Origin: an uncultured Collinsella sp.
GTDB taxonomy: Bacteria; Actinomycetota; Coriobacteriia; Coriobacteriales; Coriobacteriaceae
Assembly (NCBI GenBank): GCA_900764415.1
Contig: CAAFOA010000103.1
Coordinates: forward strand, 1 to 12,829
Direction: 5' to 3'
Length of the DNA stretch: 12,829 bases
In this document: positions 1 to 6,008 of the stretch, in pieces
Layout: every line of letters begins with the position of its first letter
How positions within the stretch are numbered: the first letter of the stretch is position 1
The notes under the pieces: generated by a model
Databases searched by the model: none
Told to the model about the DNA's origin: nothing
What the model saw: only the letters and a program-made list of their open reading frames with translations
Translations under genes and position numbers: made by a program

Positions 1-680
1 CCGCGCAGGCAGCAGAAGCCGAAGTCGCGGAAGCCGCCGAGCCCGAGCTCGACGAATACGGCATCGCCATCGAGGGCGCCGACCAGGAGACGGCTTCAGC
101 TCAGGATGCCGCTGCGCCTGCCCCAACCGAGCCCTGCACTGCCCGCGTTCTCGAGGTCGGCTGCGGCACGGGCTGCATTTCGCTCTCCCTTGCCTGGGAG
201 CGCCGCGGCCACGTCACCTGCACTGCTACCGATATCGAGCCGCGCGCCATCGACCTTGCTACCAAAAACCGCGACGCCCTCGGCCTCACGGCAGATGAGG
301 TTGCCTTTAGCCTCACCAACCTGGTGAGTTCCATTCCCCGCGAAGAGTGGGGCACCTTTGATGTGCTTGTCTCCAACCCACCTTACATCCCGACCGGCGT
401 CATGCGCTCGCTGCCGCACGAGGTCAAGGATTTTGAGCCCGACCTGGCGCTCGAGGGCGGCGCCGACGGCCTCGATATCTTCCGCCGCCTGCTCAATGCG
501 GCGCCTTACATGCTGCGCGCCGGCGGCCTGTTTGCCTGCGAGCTCTACGAGGGTGCCCTCGATGCCGCGGCCGAGCTCTGTCGCCAGGCAGGCCTTTCGG
601 ACGTGCGTATCGTCCACGACCTCACCGATCGCCCCCGCATCGTCCGAGCCATCGTCACCGAGCCCAAGCAGCGCCAGTAA
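1..680 (+). CDS. prmC: Peptide chain release factor N5-glutamine methyltransferase, 3' part (5' end outside window)
   Basis: PrmC (HemK) uses S-adenosylmethionine to methylate the glutamine of the GGQ motif in release factors 1 and 2 in the cytoplasm, which improves translation termination. The frame is open from base 3 to the TAA at 678-680, giving 225 visible residues. The SAM-binding motif I reads VLEVGCGTGCISLSL (visible residues 49-63). The signature NPPYIP that holds the substrate glutamine lies at residues 125-130, followed by an acidic loop (EGGADGL) typical of the family. The N-terminal helical domain and the PxPETE-type motif are upstream of the window. Before motif I there is an unusual stretch of about 47 residues rich in Ala, Glu and Pro, much longer than the usual linker. 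An internal GTG at 324 is not the start, because motif I lies upstream of it in the same frame. The family call is firm. Confidence 0.92.
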   Translation, partial: AQAAEAEVAEAAEPELDEYGIAIEGADQETASAQDAAAPAPTEPCTARVLEVGCGTGCISLSLAWERRGHVTCTATDIEPRAIDLATKNRDALGLTADEVAFSLTNLVSSIPREEWGTFDVLVSNPPYIPTGVMRSLPHEVKDFEPDLALEGGADGLDIFRRLLNAAPYMLRAGGLFACELYEGALDAAAELCRQAGLSDVRIVHDLTDRPRIVRAIVTEPKQRQ

Positions 681-686
681 TATTTA

Positions 687-724
687 TTAACTGGTTAACA
701 AAAATTATAAAGTAGTTTATAATT
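687..724. promoter_or_regulatory. Two inverted repeats over the hicAB promoter; candidate HicB operator
   Basis: A perfect 9-bp inverted repeat, AATTATAAA (703-711) and TTTATAATT (716-724), is separated by GTAG and covers the -10 box. A second dyad, TTAAC-TG-GTTAA (687-698), covers the -35 box. The dyads are seen directly. HicB-type antitoxins are known to bind their own promoter, so assigning these dyads as the operator is inference. Part of the symmetry comes from the AT-rich composition and from the -10 box itself. Confidence 0.55.
695..723 (+). promoter_or_regulatory. Sigma-A type promoter of hicAB
   Basis: A -35 box TTAACA (695-700; consensus TTGACA) is followed by exactly 17 nt and a perfect -10 box TATAAT (718-723). 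It lies in an AT-rich patch between prmC and hicA, in contrast to the GC-rich surroundings. The predicted start of transcription is near 730, leaving a leader of about 20 nt that holds the hicA ribosome binding site AAAGAGG (735-741). Confidence 0.8.
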
Positions 725-748
725 AGGACGGCTGAAAGAGGTCGGCCC

Positions 749-934
749 ATGCAACCTCCTACCTTTCGGGAAATCATTGCCCTACTCAAGCACGATGGAT
801 TCGTGAAGGTCGCGCAAGTCGGTAGTCATGCTAAGTATGTTTCTGGTGACCGTGTTGTCACCGTGAACGGCTCTGGTGGTGAACGACCAAAGAAGGGCAC
901 GTGGGCAAGTATTCGTCGCCAAGCTGGATGGTAG
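749..934 (+). CDS. hicA: HicA-family mRNA interferase toxin
   Basis: This 61-residue protein fits the HicA (YcfA-like) toxin family, small ribosome-independent RNases with a double-stranded-RNA-binding-like fold that cleave mRNA when the partner antitoxin is lost. The family pattern is visible. An N-terminal helix (TFREIIALLKHDGF, 5-18) precedes the catalytic motif GSHAKY (25-30) with histidine 27. A beta segment VVTVNG follows, then the C-terminal KKGTWASIRRQAGW, matching the usual 'kGtl.siirQAGl' ending. The start ATG has AAAGAGG seven nt upstream. The gene lies 11 nt before hicB in the toxin-first order common for hicAB. Its codon use and base composition look less GC-rich than its neighbours, consistent with an acquired cassette. 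The conserved histidine suggests an active toxin, but activity is not shown. Confidence 0.88.
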   Translation: MQPPTFREIIALLKHDGFVKVAQVGSHAKYVSGDRVVTVNGSGGERPKKGTWASIRRQAGW

Positions 935-945
935 TTGGAGGCAAA

Positions 946-1392
946 ATGAGGCAGCGATTTACCTATGACTGCGTTCTCATAAAAGAAGACGACGGTTACT
1001 GCGCCAGCTTCCCGCAGATTCCCGGCGCCTTTGCCGATGGCGATACACGCGAAGAAGCGATTGCCCATGCCACCGAGGCGCTGATGGCGTTTTTGGCCGA
1101 CGACCTCAACAACGGTTTGACTCCGGCAGGGTACGAACACTCGGCCGAGGTCGTGGCCCTTTCAGTCGAAATCGACCACGAGGACGCTCGGGAAGCGGCG
1201 TGCCGAACATTTAAAGACGCAGCGCTGGACCTCAAAGTCTCCGCTCCACGGATTACCGCTCTGGTCAAAGCCGGAAAGCTCGATGTTGAACTCGTCGACG
1301 GCCGTCGGATGATAACGATAGACAGCATCGAGCGCTACGCCGCCCAAAAACGCCACGCCGGCAGGCCAAAGAAGTTCGTCGCAGTTCAATAA
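946..1392 (+). CDS. hicB: HicB-family antitoxin with C-terminal helix-turn-helix-like domain
   Basis: The 148-residue product starts with a typical HicB fold: a first strand (RFTYDCVLIKEDDGY), then SFPQIPGAFADGDTREEAI (21-39), the classic 'FPdlPG..t.GdT.eEAi' signature of the partial RNase-H-like domain that blocks HicA. Residues 83-143 form a second domain, including VSAPRITALVKAGKL (98-112), VDGRRMITIDSIERY (117-131) and a basic RHAGRPKK tail (136-143). This resembles excisionase or MerR-like winged helix-turn-helix segments more than the Arc-like or Xre domains best known in HicB. The ATG at 946 has GGAGG (937-941) just upstream. An in-frame GTG at 901 would add 15 residues inside hicA and is not needed by the family. 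HicB probably neutralises HicA and represses the promoter at 695-723. The antitoxin call is firm; the DNA-binding role is inferred. Confidence 0.87.
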   Translation: MRQRFTYDCVLIKEDDGYCASFPQIPGAFADGDTREEAIAHATEALMAFLADDLNNGLTPAGYEHSAEVVALSVEIDHEDAREAACRTFKDAALDLKVSAPRITALVKAGKLDVELVDGRRMITIDSIERYAAQKRHAGRPKKFVAVQ

Positions 1393-1477
1393 CCCCCTCA
1401 CTTTCACCGACTACTAAAGCCGCTCACCAAACCAACATGCGCTCTGGGCAAATAGGTTGAATGTTTCGTGCGAGAAT

Positions 1478-1516
1478 GCCCCTCAGTAAACAAACTTGCA
1501 CCAGAGCGTAAGGGGC
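1478..1516 (+). promoter_or_regulatory. Possible leader hairpin covering the tsaC ribosome binding site
   Basis: GCCCCT (1478-1483) is complementary to AGGGGC (1511-1516), and the latter contains most of the AGGGG ribosome binding site of the next gene. Pairing would hide the site within a loop of 27 nt. An extended -10-like TGc-GAGAAT (1469-1477) lies just upstream, without a good -35 box. The rest of the 134-nt gap after hicB shows no terminator or small gene. A six-pair stem in GC-rich DNA can arise by chance. Confidence 0.25.
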
Positions 1517-1526
1517 TGGCATACAC

Positions 1527-2270
1527 ATGCAGACGGTCTATCGGGTATACAAGGGAACGCGCGAGCCGCATCGGCTTGCCGTCGAGCGCGCGGCCGAGGT
1601 GCTCGGCCGCGGCGGCCTGGTCTTGATCCCGACCGAGACCGTCTACGGTGTCGCCGTGGCAGTCAACGCCTTCTCCGATGCCGTCCCCCAAGATACAAGC
1701 GAATCCTTGTTGTGGCCGCGCGATCCGCATGCCACCGTTAACGGCGCCGCGGTCCCTGCGCTTGGTACTGGCTACCGCCGCATCTTTACCCTCAAGCAGC
1801 GCAAGCTCACCCAAACGGTCGCCTGGCTGGTCGATGGCGTCGAGGCGCTCGACCGCTATGGCGTGGATATCCCGGAAGATGCCCGCGTACTTGCGCGACG
1901 ATGCTGGCCGGGAGCCCTGACTATCGTGGTCAAGGCGGCTCCCTGCGTGCCGACCTTTATGCGTGCTGCCGACGACACCGTGGCCCTGCGCGCTTCGGCC
2001 TCTCCCGTGGTCCAAGCGCTCATCCGCGCCTGCGGCAGTCCCCTTGCCTGCACGAGCGCCAACACACACGGCGCGCCCTCGCCGGCAAGCTTTGCCGCCG
2101 TCGAAGGTCGCATCCTGGAGGGGGTCGATGTTGCCGTCGACGCCGGCGAGACCCCGTGTCGCGACGCCTCGACCATCGTGTCGTTCCAGCACGGCGGGCT
2201 CCAGATCCTGCGCCAAGGCGCACTTCCCGCATCAGAGATCGAACGGGTCCTGTCCGACCCGATGCAATAG
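1527..2270 (+). CDS. tsaC: L-threonylcarbamoyladenylate synthase (TsaC/YrdC/Sua5 family)
   Basis: The family makes threonylcarbamoyl-AMP from threonine, bicarbonate and ATP, the first step of the universal t6A modification at position 37 of ANN-decoding tRNAs. The 247-residue product shows LIPTETVYGV (33-42), a K-x-R pair (K90, R92), WPGALTIVV (127-135), the nucleotide-contacting S-x-N (S177, N179 in TSANTHG) and the late STIV and ILRQGA segments. It has the single-domain YrdC length plus an insertion of about 25 residues between TVYGV and RRIF (roughly 43-82), a stretch with little similarity to the family as remembered. An in-frame TAA at 1509-1511 makes the ATG at 1527 the first possible ATG start; AAGGGG lies about 11 nt upstream. 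In many bacteria the gene follows prfA-prmC, so hicAB probably split an older prmC-tsaC neighbourhood. glpK begins 13 nt downstream. Confidence 0.87.
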   Translation: MQTVYRVYKGTREPHRLAVERAAEVLGRGGLVLIPTETVYGVAVAVNAFSDAVPQDTSESLLWPRDPHATVNGAAVPALGTGYRRIFTLKQRKLTQTVAWLVDGVEALDRYGVDIPEDARVLARRCWPGALTIVVKAAPCVPTFMRAADDTVALRASASPVVQALIRACGSPLACTSANTHGAPSPASFAAVEGRILEGVDVAVDAGETPCRDASTIVSFQHGGLQILRQGALPASEIERVLSDPMQ

Positions 2271-2283
2271 AAAGGTGTAAGCG

Positions 2284-3825
2284 ATGTCGTTGAATCTGGG
2301 CAGCCTGGGCATGGAAGATGCCTCGTTTAACTTTGGCGGTTCCTACATCATGGCGCTCGACTGCGGCACCACCTCGGTACTTGCGACCATCGTCGACGAG
2401 TACGGCTGCATCGTCGCGCAGGCACGTCGTAGCGTCAAAACCAGCTTCCCGCGTCCCGGTTGGATAGAGCAAGACCCCATGGAGGTGCTTGCCAGCCAGA
2501 TCGGCGTGATGATGGAGGTCCAGTTTAAGAGCGGCATCCATTCTGACCGCATCGCCGCCATCGGTATCTCCAACCAGCGCGAGACCACGGTGGTGTGGGA
2601 CCGCATAAGCGGCCAACCCATCTATAACGCCATCGTGTGGCAATGCCGTCGCACCGCACCTCTGATCGACGAGCTGGTCGAGCGGGGCGCAGAAGAGCTG
2701 GTGCGCTCCCGCACGGGACTCACGCTCGATCCGTATTTCTCGGCTTCCAAGGTGCAGTGGATCCTCGACAACGTCGACGGTGCGCGTGAGAGCGCGGCGG
2801 CGGGCGACCTCATGTTCGGCACCATCGACACCTGGCTCATCTACAACCTCACCGGCAGTCAGGTCTTTGCCACCGACTACACCAATGCCAGCCGCACGGC
2901 GCTCTTTAATATCCATACGCTCGATTGGGACGACGACCTGCTGGCGCTCTTTGACGTTCCACGTTCCATGATGCCCGAGGTTCGTTGGAGCTCGGGCGAC
3001 TACGGCCGCGTCGCGAGCGACATCATGACCAACATGCCGCCCATCATGGGCGTGGCGGGCGATCAGCAGGCGTCGCTGTTCGGCCACTGCTGCTTCCATC
3101 CCGGCCAGACCAAAAACACCTATGGCACGGGTTGCTTTATGCTCATGAACACCGGCGACGAGGTCGTCGAATCCAAGAACGGTCTGGTCTCCACGATCGG
3201 TATCGCCGCGGACGGCAAGATCAGCTATGCGCTCGAGGGTTCTATCTTTGCCGCCGGCTCAACCATGAACTGGCTGCGCAACAACATGGGCATCATCTCG
3301 AGCGTGAGCGAGTCGGCACAACTCGCCGCTTCGATTAGCGACAACGAGGGCTGCTACTTCGTTCCCGCCTTTGCGGGTTTGGGTGCTCCCTGGTGGGACC
3401 CGCATGCCCGCGGTATCGTGTGCGGTCTGACCGGCGCCTCGAGCCGTGCGACCATCGTACGTGCCGCCTGCGAATCCATGGCATATCAGAGCTACGACGT
3501 GCTGCGCGCCATGGAGCAGGACGTGGGGCTTTCGATTGAGCGCCTGTCTGTCGATGGCGGTGCCTCGCGCAACGAGTTCATCATGCAATTCCAGGCTGAC
3601 CTGCTGGATATCCCCGTGCTGCAATGCGAGACGGTGGAGACCACGGCAATCGGTGCCGCGTACTTGGCGGGTCTTGCTGTCGGCTATTGGGAAGACCTTG
3701 AAGAGCTGGAGCAAAATGCCCAGATCGTTAGGACCTTCCTTCCCTATATGTCCGCCGAGCGTCGCGAGCAAAACCTTGCGGGCTGGCGTGATGCAGTCAA
3801 GCGCTCGCTCAGTACCGCACAGTAG
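2284..3825 (+). CDS. glpK: Glycerol kinase (FGGY family)
   Basis: GlpK phosphorylates glycerol to sn-glycerol 3-phosphate in the cytoplasm, feeding glycolysis and lipid synthesis. The 513-residue protein aligns along its full length with E. coli GlpK from memory. Glycerol-binding residues are kept: R99-E100 in ISNQRETT, Y151 in DPYFS, and D260-Q261 in AGDQQ. So are NTYGTGCFMLMNTG (278-291), GLGAPWWDP (366-373), DGGASRN (424-430) and AIGAAYLAGLAVG (455-467). The N-terminal phosphate loop reads LDCGTTSVLA instead of the usual LDQGTTSSRA, so the arginine that contacts nucleotide in E. coli is leucine (L33). The E. coli Q315 position is asparagine (N329). There is an N-terminal extension of about 15 residues. 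The ATG at 2284 is preceded by AAAGGTG at good spacing; ATG 2311 lacks one. No glpF or glpD lies in the window. The family call is firm; the donor or exact substrate could differ. Confidence 0.9.
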   Translation: MSLNLGSLGMEDASFNFGGSYIMALDCGTTSVLATIVDEYGCIVAQARRSVKTSFPRPGWIEQDPMEVLASQIGVMMEVQFKSGIHSDRIAAIGISNQRETTVVWDRISGQPIYNAIVWQCRRTAPLIDELVERGAEELVRSRTGLTLDPYFSASKVQWILDNVDGARESAAAGDLMFGTIDTWLIYNLTGSQVFATDYTNASRTALFNIHTLDWDDDLLALFDVPRSMMPEVRWSSGDYGRVASDIMTNMPPIMGVAGDQQASLFGHCCFHPGQTKNTYGTGCFMLMNTGDEVVESKNGLVSTIGIAADGKISYALEGSIFAAGSTMNWLRNNMGIISSVSESAQLAASISDNEGCYFVPAFAGLGAPWWDPHARGIVCGLTGASSRATIVRAACESMAYQSYDVLRAMEQDVGLSIERLSVDGGASRNEFIMQFQADLLDIPVLQCETVETTAIGAAYLAGLAVGYWEDLEELEQNAQIVRTFLPYMSAERREQNLAGWRDAVKRSLSTAQ

Positions 3826-3875
3826 GGCTGCGATGGGCTGCTCGATACAACAAACCGCTAAACTTATGCATGGCG

Positions 3876-3930
3876 TGCGGCGGCAACATTGCTGTGCGCC
3901 TTGTCAGCAAGGCCGTTTTGCGGCCGCAAC
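3876..3930 (+). promoter_or_regulatory. Palindromic repeat and alternative hairpins in the upp leader
   Basis: The 123 nt between glpK and upp contain a 12-nt near-direct repeat, TGCGGCGGCAAC (3876-3887) and TGCGGCCGCAAC (3919-3930), differing at one base. The second copy lies in the perfect palindrome TTGCGGCCGCAA (3918-3929). At the RNA level, GCCTTG (3898-3903) can pair with CAAGGC (3908-3913), while GGCCG (3911-3915) can pair with CGGCC (3921-3925). The two stems share bases 3911-3913 and exclude each other. There is no U-run, so this is not an intrinsic terminator. I see no convincing upp promoter; the weak candidates upstream have poor boxes. The regulatory role is inferred. Confidence 0.35.
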
Positions 3931-3948
3931 GAAAGGGGCAATCAACCC

Positions 3949-4596
3949 ATGACCGTCACCTACGATACGTCCCGTGTGACGCTTGTCGATCACCCGCTCG
4001 TCCAGCACAAGCTGTCGATCCTGCGCGACAAAAACACCGGCACCAACCAGTTCCGCCAGCTCGTGCGCGAACTCGCGCTTTTTGACGGCTACGAGGCCAT
4101 GCGCGACCTGCCCATGGAAGACGTCGAAGTCGAGACCCCTATCACCACCGCAACGTTTAAGCAGCTCGCCGGCAAGAAACTCGCCATCGTGCCCATCCTG
4201 CGTGCGGGCCTTGGCATGGTCGACGGCATCCTCGACCTGGTGCCCTCCGCTCGCGTGGGCCACATCGGCATGGAGCGCGACGAGGTCACCCACGAGCCGC
4301 ACGAGTATTACTGCAAGATGCCCAAGGATATCGACCAGCGCATCTGCCTGGTCGTCGACCCCATGCTCGCCACGGGCGGTTCGGCCGAGATGGCCATCAG
4401 CTACCTGCGCGAGCGCGGTGTCAAGGACATCCGCATGCTGTGCATCGTCGCGGCCCCCGAGGGCCTCAAGTCGCTGACTGAGAAGGACCCCGATGTGCAT
4501 ATCTATACCTGCGCCATCGACGACCATCTCAACGAAGCTGCCTACATCGTTCCCGGCCTGGGCGACGCCGGCGACCGCATCTACGGCACGCTGTAA
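3949..4596 (+). CDS. upp: Uracil phosphoribosyltransferase
   Basis: Upp salvages uracil by joining it to PRPP, giving UMP and pyrophosphate in the cytoplasm. The 215-residue product has the usual length of bacterial Upp (about 208-215). Visible motifs are the N-terminal [14 protein letters not shown] (14-27), [10 protein letters not shown] (81-90), the PRPP-binding loop [12 protein letters not shown] (135-146) and the C-terminal uracil-specificity segment [14 protein letters not shown] (201-214). The ATG at 3949 matches the family N-terminus and has GAAAGGGG (3931-3938) ten nt upstream. An in-frame ATG at 3889 would add 20 unrelated residues and is rejected. The gene lies 123 nt after glpK, so it may be a separate unit or leader-regulated within the same transcript. 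No pyr genes or uracil permease are in the window. Confidence 0.96.
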   Translation: MTVTYDTSRVTLVDHPLVQHKLSILRDKNTGTNQFRQLVRELALFDGYEAMRDLPMEDVEVETPITTATFKQLAGKKLAIVPILRAGLGMVDGILDLVPSARVGHIGMERDEVTHEPHEYYCKMPKDIDQRICLVVDPMLATGGSAEMAISYLRERGVKDIRMLCIVAAPEGLKSLTEKDPDVHIYTCAIDDHLNEAAYIVPGLGDAGDRIYGTL

Positions 4597-4638
4597 TCTC
4601 TGGGCCATACCGGCTAACGTCGAAAATACGAAGAAATG

Positions 4639-4717
4639 GTGCGCGCGGGCGAGCAAAAGACGACCACGCGCACTCCTGTTAACGGACGTTTTGCCCTGCA
4701 GGGTTCGAGAAAAACGT
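4639..4717. other. Inverted repeats in the upp-atp intergenic region
   Basis: This 281-nt gap between coding regions (4597-4877) holds several dyads before the atp promoter. GTGCGCG (4639-4645) is matched by CGCGCAC (4667-4673) across 21 nt. ACGTTTT (4686-4692) is matched by AAAACGT (4711-4717), enclosing the palindrome CCCTGCAGGG (4694-4703). A further short dyad, AACCGA and TCGGTT (4772-4790), runs into the -35 box. None is followed by a good T-tract, so no canonical upp terminator is seen. They could be upp 3' end structures, operators or chance. Confidence 0.35.
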
Positions 4718-4788
4718 ATTACCGTACCTGCGGCATAAAGAAGGTCTTAAGAAAACGAACAGGTGCGTATTAACCGATGCTTTTTCGG

Positions 4789-4816
4789 TTGTACTTTAGC
4801 GATTGGCTCGTACAAT
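4789..4816 (+). promoter_or_regulatory. Probable promoter of the atp operon
   Basis: TTGTAC (4789-4794) and TACAAT (4811-4816) are separated by 16 nt, a good sigma-A match placed before the first gene of the operon. Transcription would start near 4823, leaving a leader of about 55 nt. The -35 box TTGTAC and GTACAA (4810-4815) are also perfect inverted repeats 21 bp apart, so a regulator could bind symmetrically; this may equally be coincidence. Confidence 0.7.
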
Positions 4817-4877
4817 AGTCACCAATGTTTGGCGGGAACTGTTCTGTAAGGCGTTAAAAAGGAAAGTGAGGACGCCA

Positions 4878-5189
4878 GTGTTTCAGATAGCCGATCTGCT
4901 CGCTATCGTTGCAGGTGCCATCGCGGGCGCGATTGCCTTCCTTCCCTTTGTCTTTACGCTCAAGCCGGTTCTTGACGATAAGCAGAATGCGGACATGCTC
5001 AAGGGTATGGTGAGTCTCGCGGTCTCGGCAATCGCGTTGCTTGTCTTTACCTTGGTTGTGTTTGTGTTGTTCGGAGAGGCATTTCGCATGTTCCTCCTGG
5101 GCGAGGCGATCGGCTTCGTGGCCTTTATGGCCGCCTGCGCGGTTCGCGTCGCCAAGGCGCTGCGAGATCCTCATGAGGTCGAAAGGTAA
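4878..5189 (+). CDS. Small three-helix membrane protein at the atpI position (AtpI-like)
   Basis: With the GTG start at 4878 the product is 103 residues with three hydrophobic segments, about 7-28, 44-65 and 70-90, and a basic C-terminal tail. Sequence identity to AtpI is not obvious to me. However, its place directly before atpB, its size and its topology match the ATP synthase I family, a non-stoichiometric factor that helps c-ring assembly in several bacteria. GTG 4878 has GAGG (4868-4871) six nt upstream. GTG 4866 has AAGGA only two nt away, and an in-frame TTG at 4803 lies upstream of the predicted transcription start. The stop TAA is three nt from the atpB start, and the atpB ribosome binding site GAAAGG lies inside this gene, so the two are likely coupled. 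The start is uncertain by four codons. Confidence 0.72.
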   Translation: MFQIADLLAIVAGAIAGAIAFLPFVFTLKPVLDDKQNADMLKGMVSLAVSAIALLVFTLVVFVLFGEAFRMFLLGEAIGFVAFMAACAVRVAKALRDPHEVER

Positions 5190-5192
5190 GTC

Positions 5193-5996
5193 GTGGAAAT
5201 TTTTGAAAAGCTGCCTGATGAGATTAATCATCTGGTCAGCGAGTTCAGCTCCACCCCTGTCGTGGGCGATCTGAGCTGCGGCATCACGCAGTACTCGTTT
5301 TGGCTGATCGTCTCCACGATCGTGCTCCTGATCGTCCTGGCCGTGTTCAAGAAGAAGCAGACCCTGGTTCCCAAGGGCTTCTTCGTCAACGGTTTCGAGT
5401 ACATCATCGAGTACGTCGAGAACGATATCGGCAAGGGTGTCGTGGGTGAGAACTGGAAGAAGCACTTCCCGTTCCTGTGCTCGCTTTTCCTGTTCATCCT
5501 GATCAATAACATGATCGGCCTGATCCCGGGAATGAAGCCCGGCACCGGCGCAATCGGCTCCACCGCCGCACTCGCCATTTTCGCCTTCGTGTACTTCATC
5601 TACTACGGATGCAAGGCTCACGGCGTGATCGGCTACATCAAGAGCCTCGCCCCGCAGGGCGTGAGCTTCCCGATGAACGTGCTCGTGTGGGTCGTCGAGC
5701 TTTTCTCGACCTTCCTGCGCCTCATCACGCTCGCCGTCCGTCTGTTCTGCAACATGTTCGCAGGACACGTGGTCATGGGCTCGTTCGCCATCATGGCGAG
5801 CATGTTCATGCAGCCGCTGCTTCAGCAGGTTTCCGCGGCCCACGCCGTCGGCGCCCTGCCTTCGCTGGCCTGGCTTGCCATCCTCATCCTGATCTATGCG
5901 ATCGAGCTTGTGGTCGGCGCCATCCAGGCTTACGTCTTCACGGTCCTTACCGCCGTGTATGTCTCCGAGGCAGAGGAGGTCGCGGAGGAGGAGTAA
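5193..5996 (+). CDS. atpB: F1Fo ATP synthase subunit a
   Basis: Subunit a forms the two half-channels through which protons reach and leave the rotating c ring. The 267-residue product has the usual five to six membrane helices. It carries the diagnostic LAVRLFCNMFAGH (180-192), in which R183 corresponds to the essential E. coli R210, and IELVVGAIQAYVFTVLTAVYV (237-257) in the last helix. H192 and E238 occupy the positions of E. coli E219 and H245, the reciprocal arrangement common outside the enterobacteria. The C-terminus is acidic (SEAEEVAEEE). The start is GTG with GAAAGG six nt upstream. A 124-nt gap separates it from atpE, the largest gap inside the operon. Confidence 0.97.
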   Translation: MEIFEKLPDEINHLVSEFSSTPVVGDLSCGITQYSFWLIVSTIVLLIVLAVFKKKQTLVPKGFFVNGFEYIIEYVENDIGKGVVGENWKKHFPFLCSLFLFILINNMIGLIPGMKPGTGAIGSTAALAIFAFVYFIYYGCKAHGVIGYIKSLAPQGVSFPMNVLVWVVELFSTFLRLITLAVRLFCNMFAGHVVMGSFAIMASMFMQPLLQQVSAAHAVGALPSLAWLAILILIYAIELVVGAIQAYVFTVLTAVYVSEAEEVAEEE

Positions 5997-6008
5997 TCTT
6001 CCGTTCGC

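Noticed and set aside
324..680. A separate short methyltransferase-like gene starting at GTG 324
   Set aside because: The same frame is open upstream and contains the SAM motif VLEVGCGTGC, so this is only the 3' part of prmC.
901..945. GTG at 901 as the start of hicB, overlapping hicA
   Set aside because: The extra 15 residues do not fit the HicB N-terminus, and ATG 946 has its own GGAGG site.
1650..1775. Frameshift in the TsaC-like gene
   Set aside because: Family motifs before and after the odd stretch are in the same frame with no stop, so an insertion explains it better than a broken gene.
3889..3948. ATG at 3889 as the upp start
   Set aside because: It adds 20 cysteine- and arginine-rich residues with no counterpart in the family; ATG 3949 has a ribosome binding site and the expected N-terminus.
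4772..4790. AACCGA...TCGGTT hairpin as a terminator for upp
   Set aside because: The T-run lies in the loop rather than after the stem, and the stem is only six pairs; it overlaps the -35 box instead.
4803..4877. TTG at 4803 as the start of the AtpI-like gene
   Set aside because: It lies between the -35 and -10 boxes of the likely promoter, so it would not be in the transcript, and no ribosome binding site precedes it.
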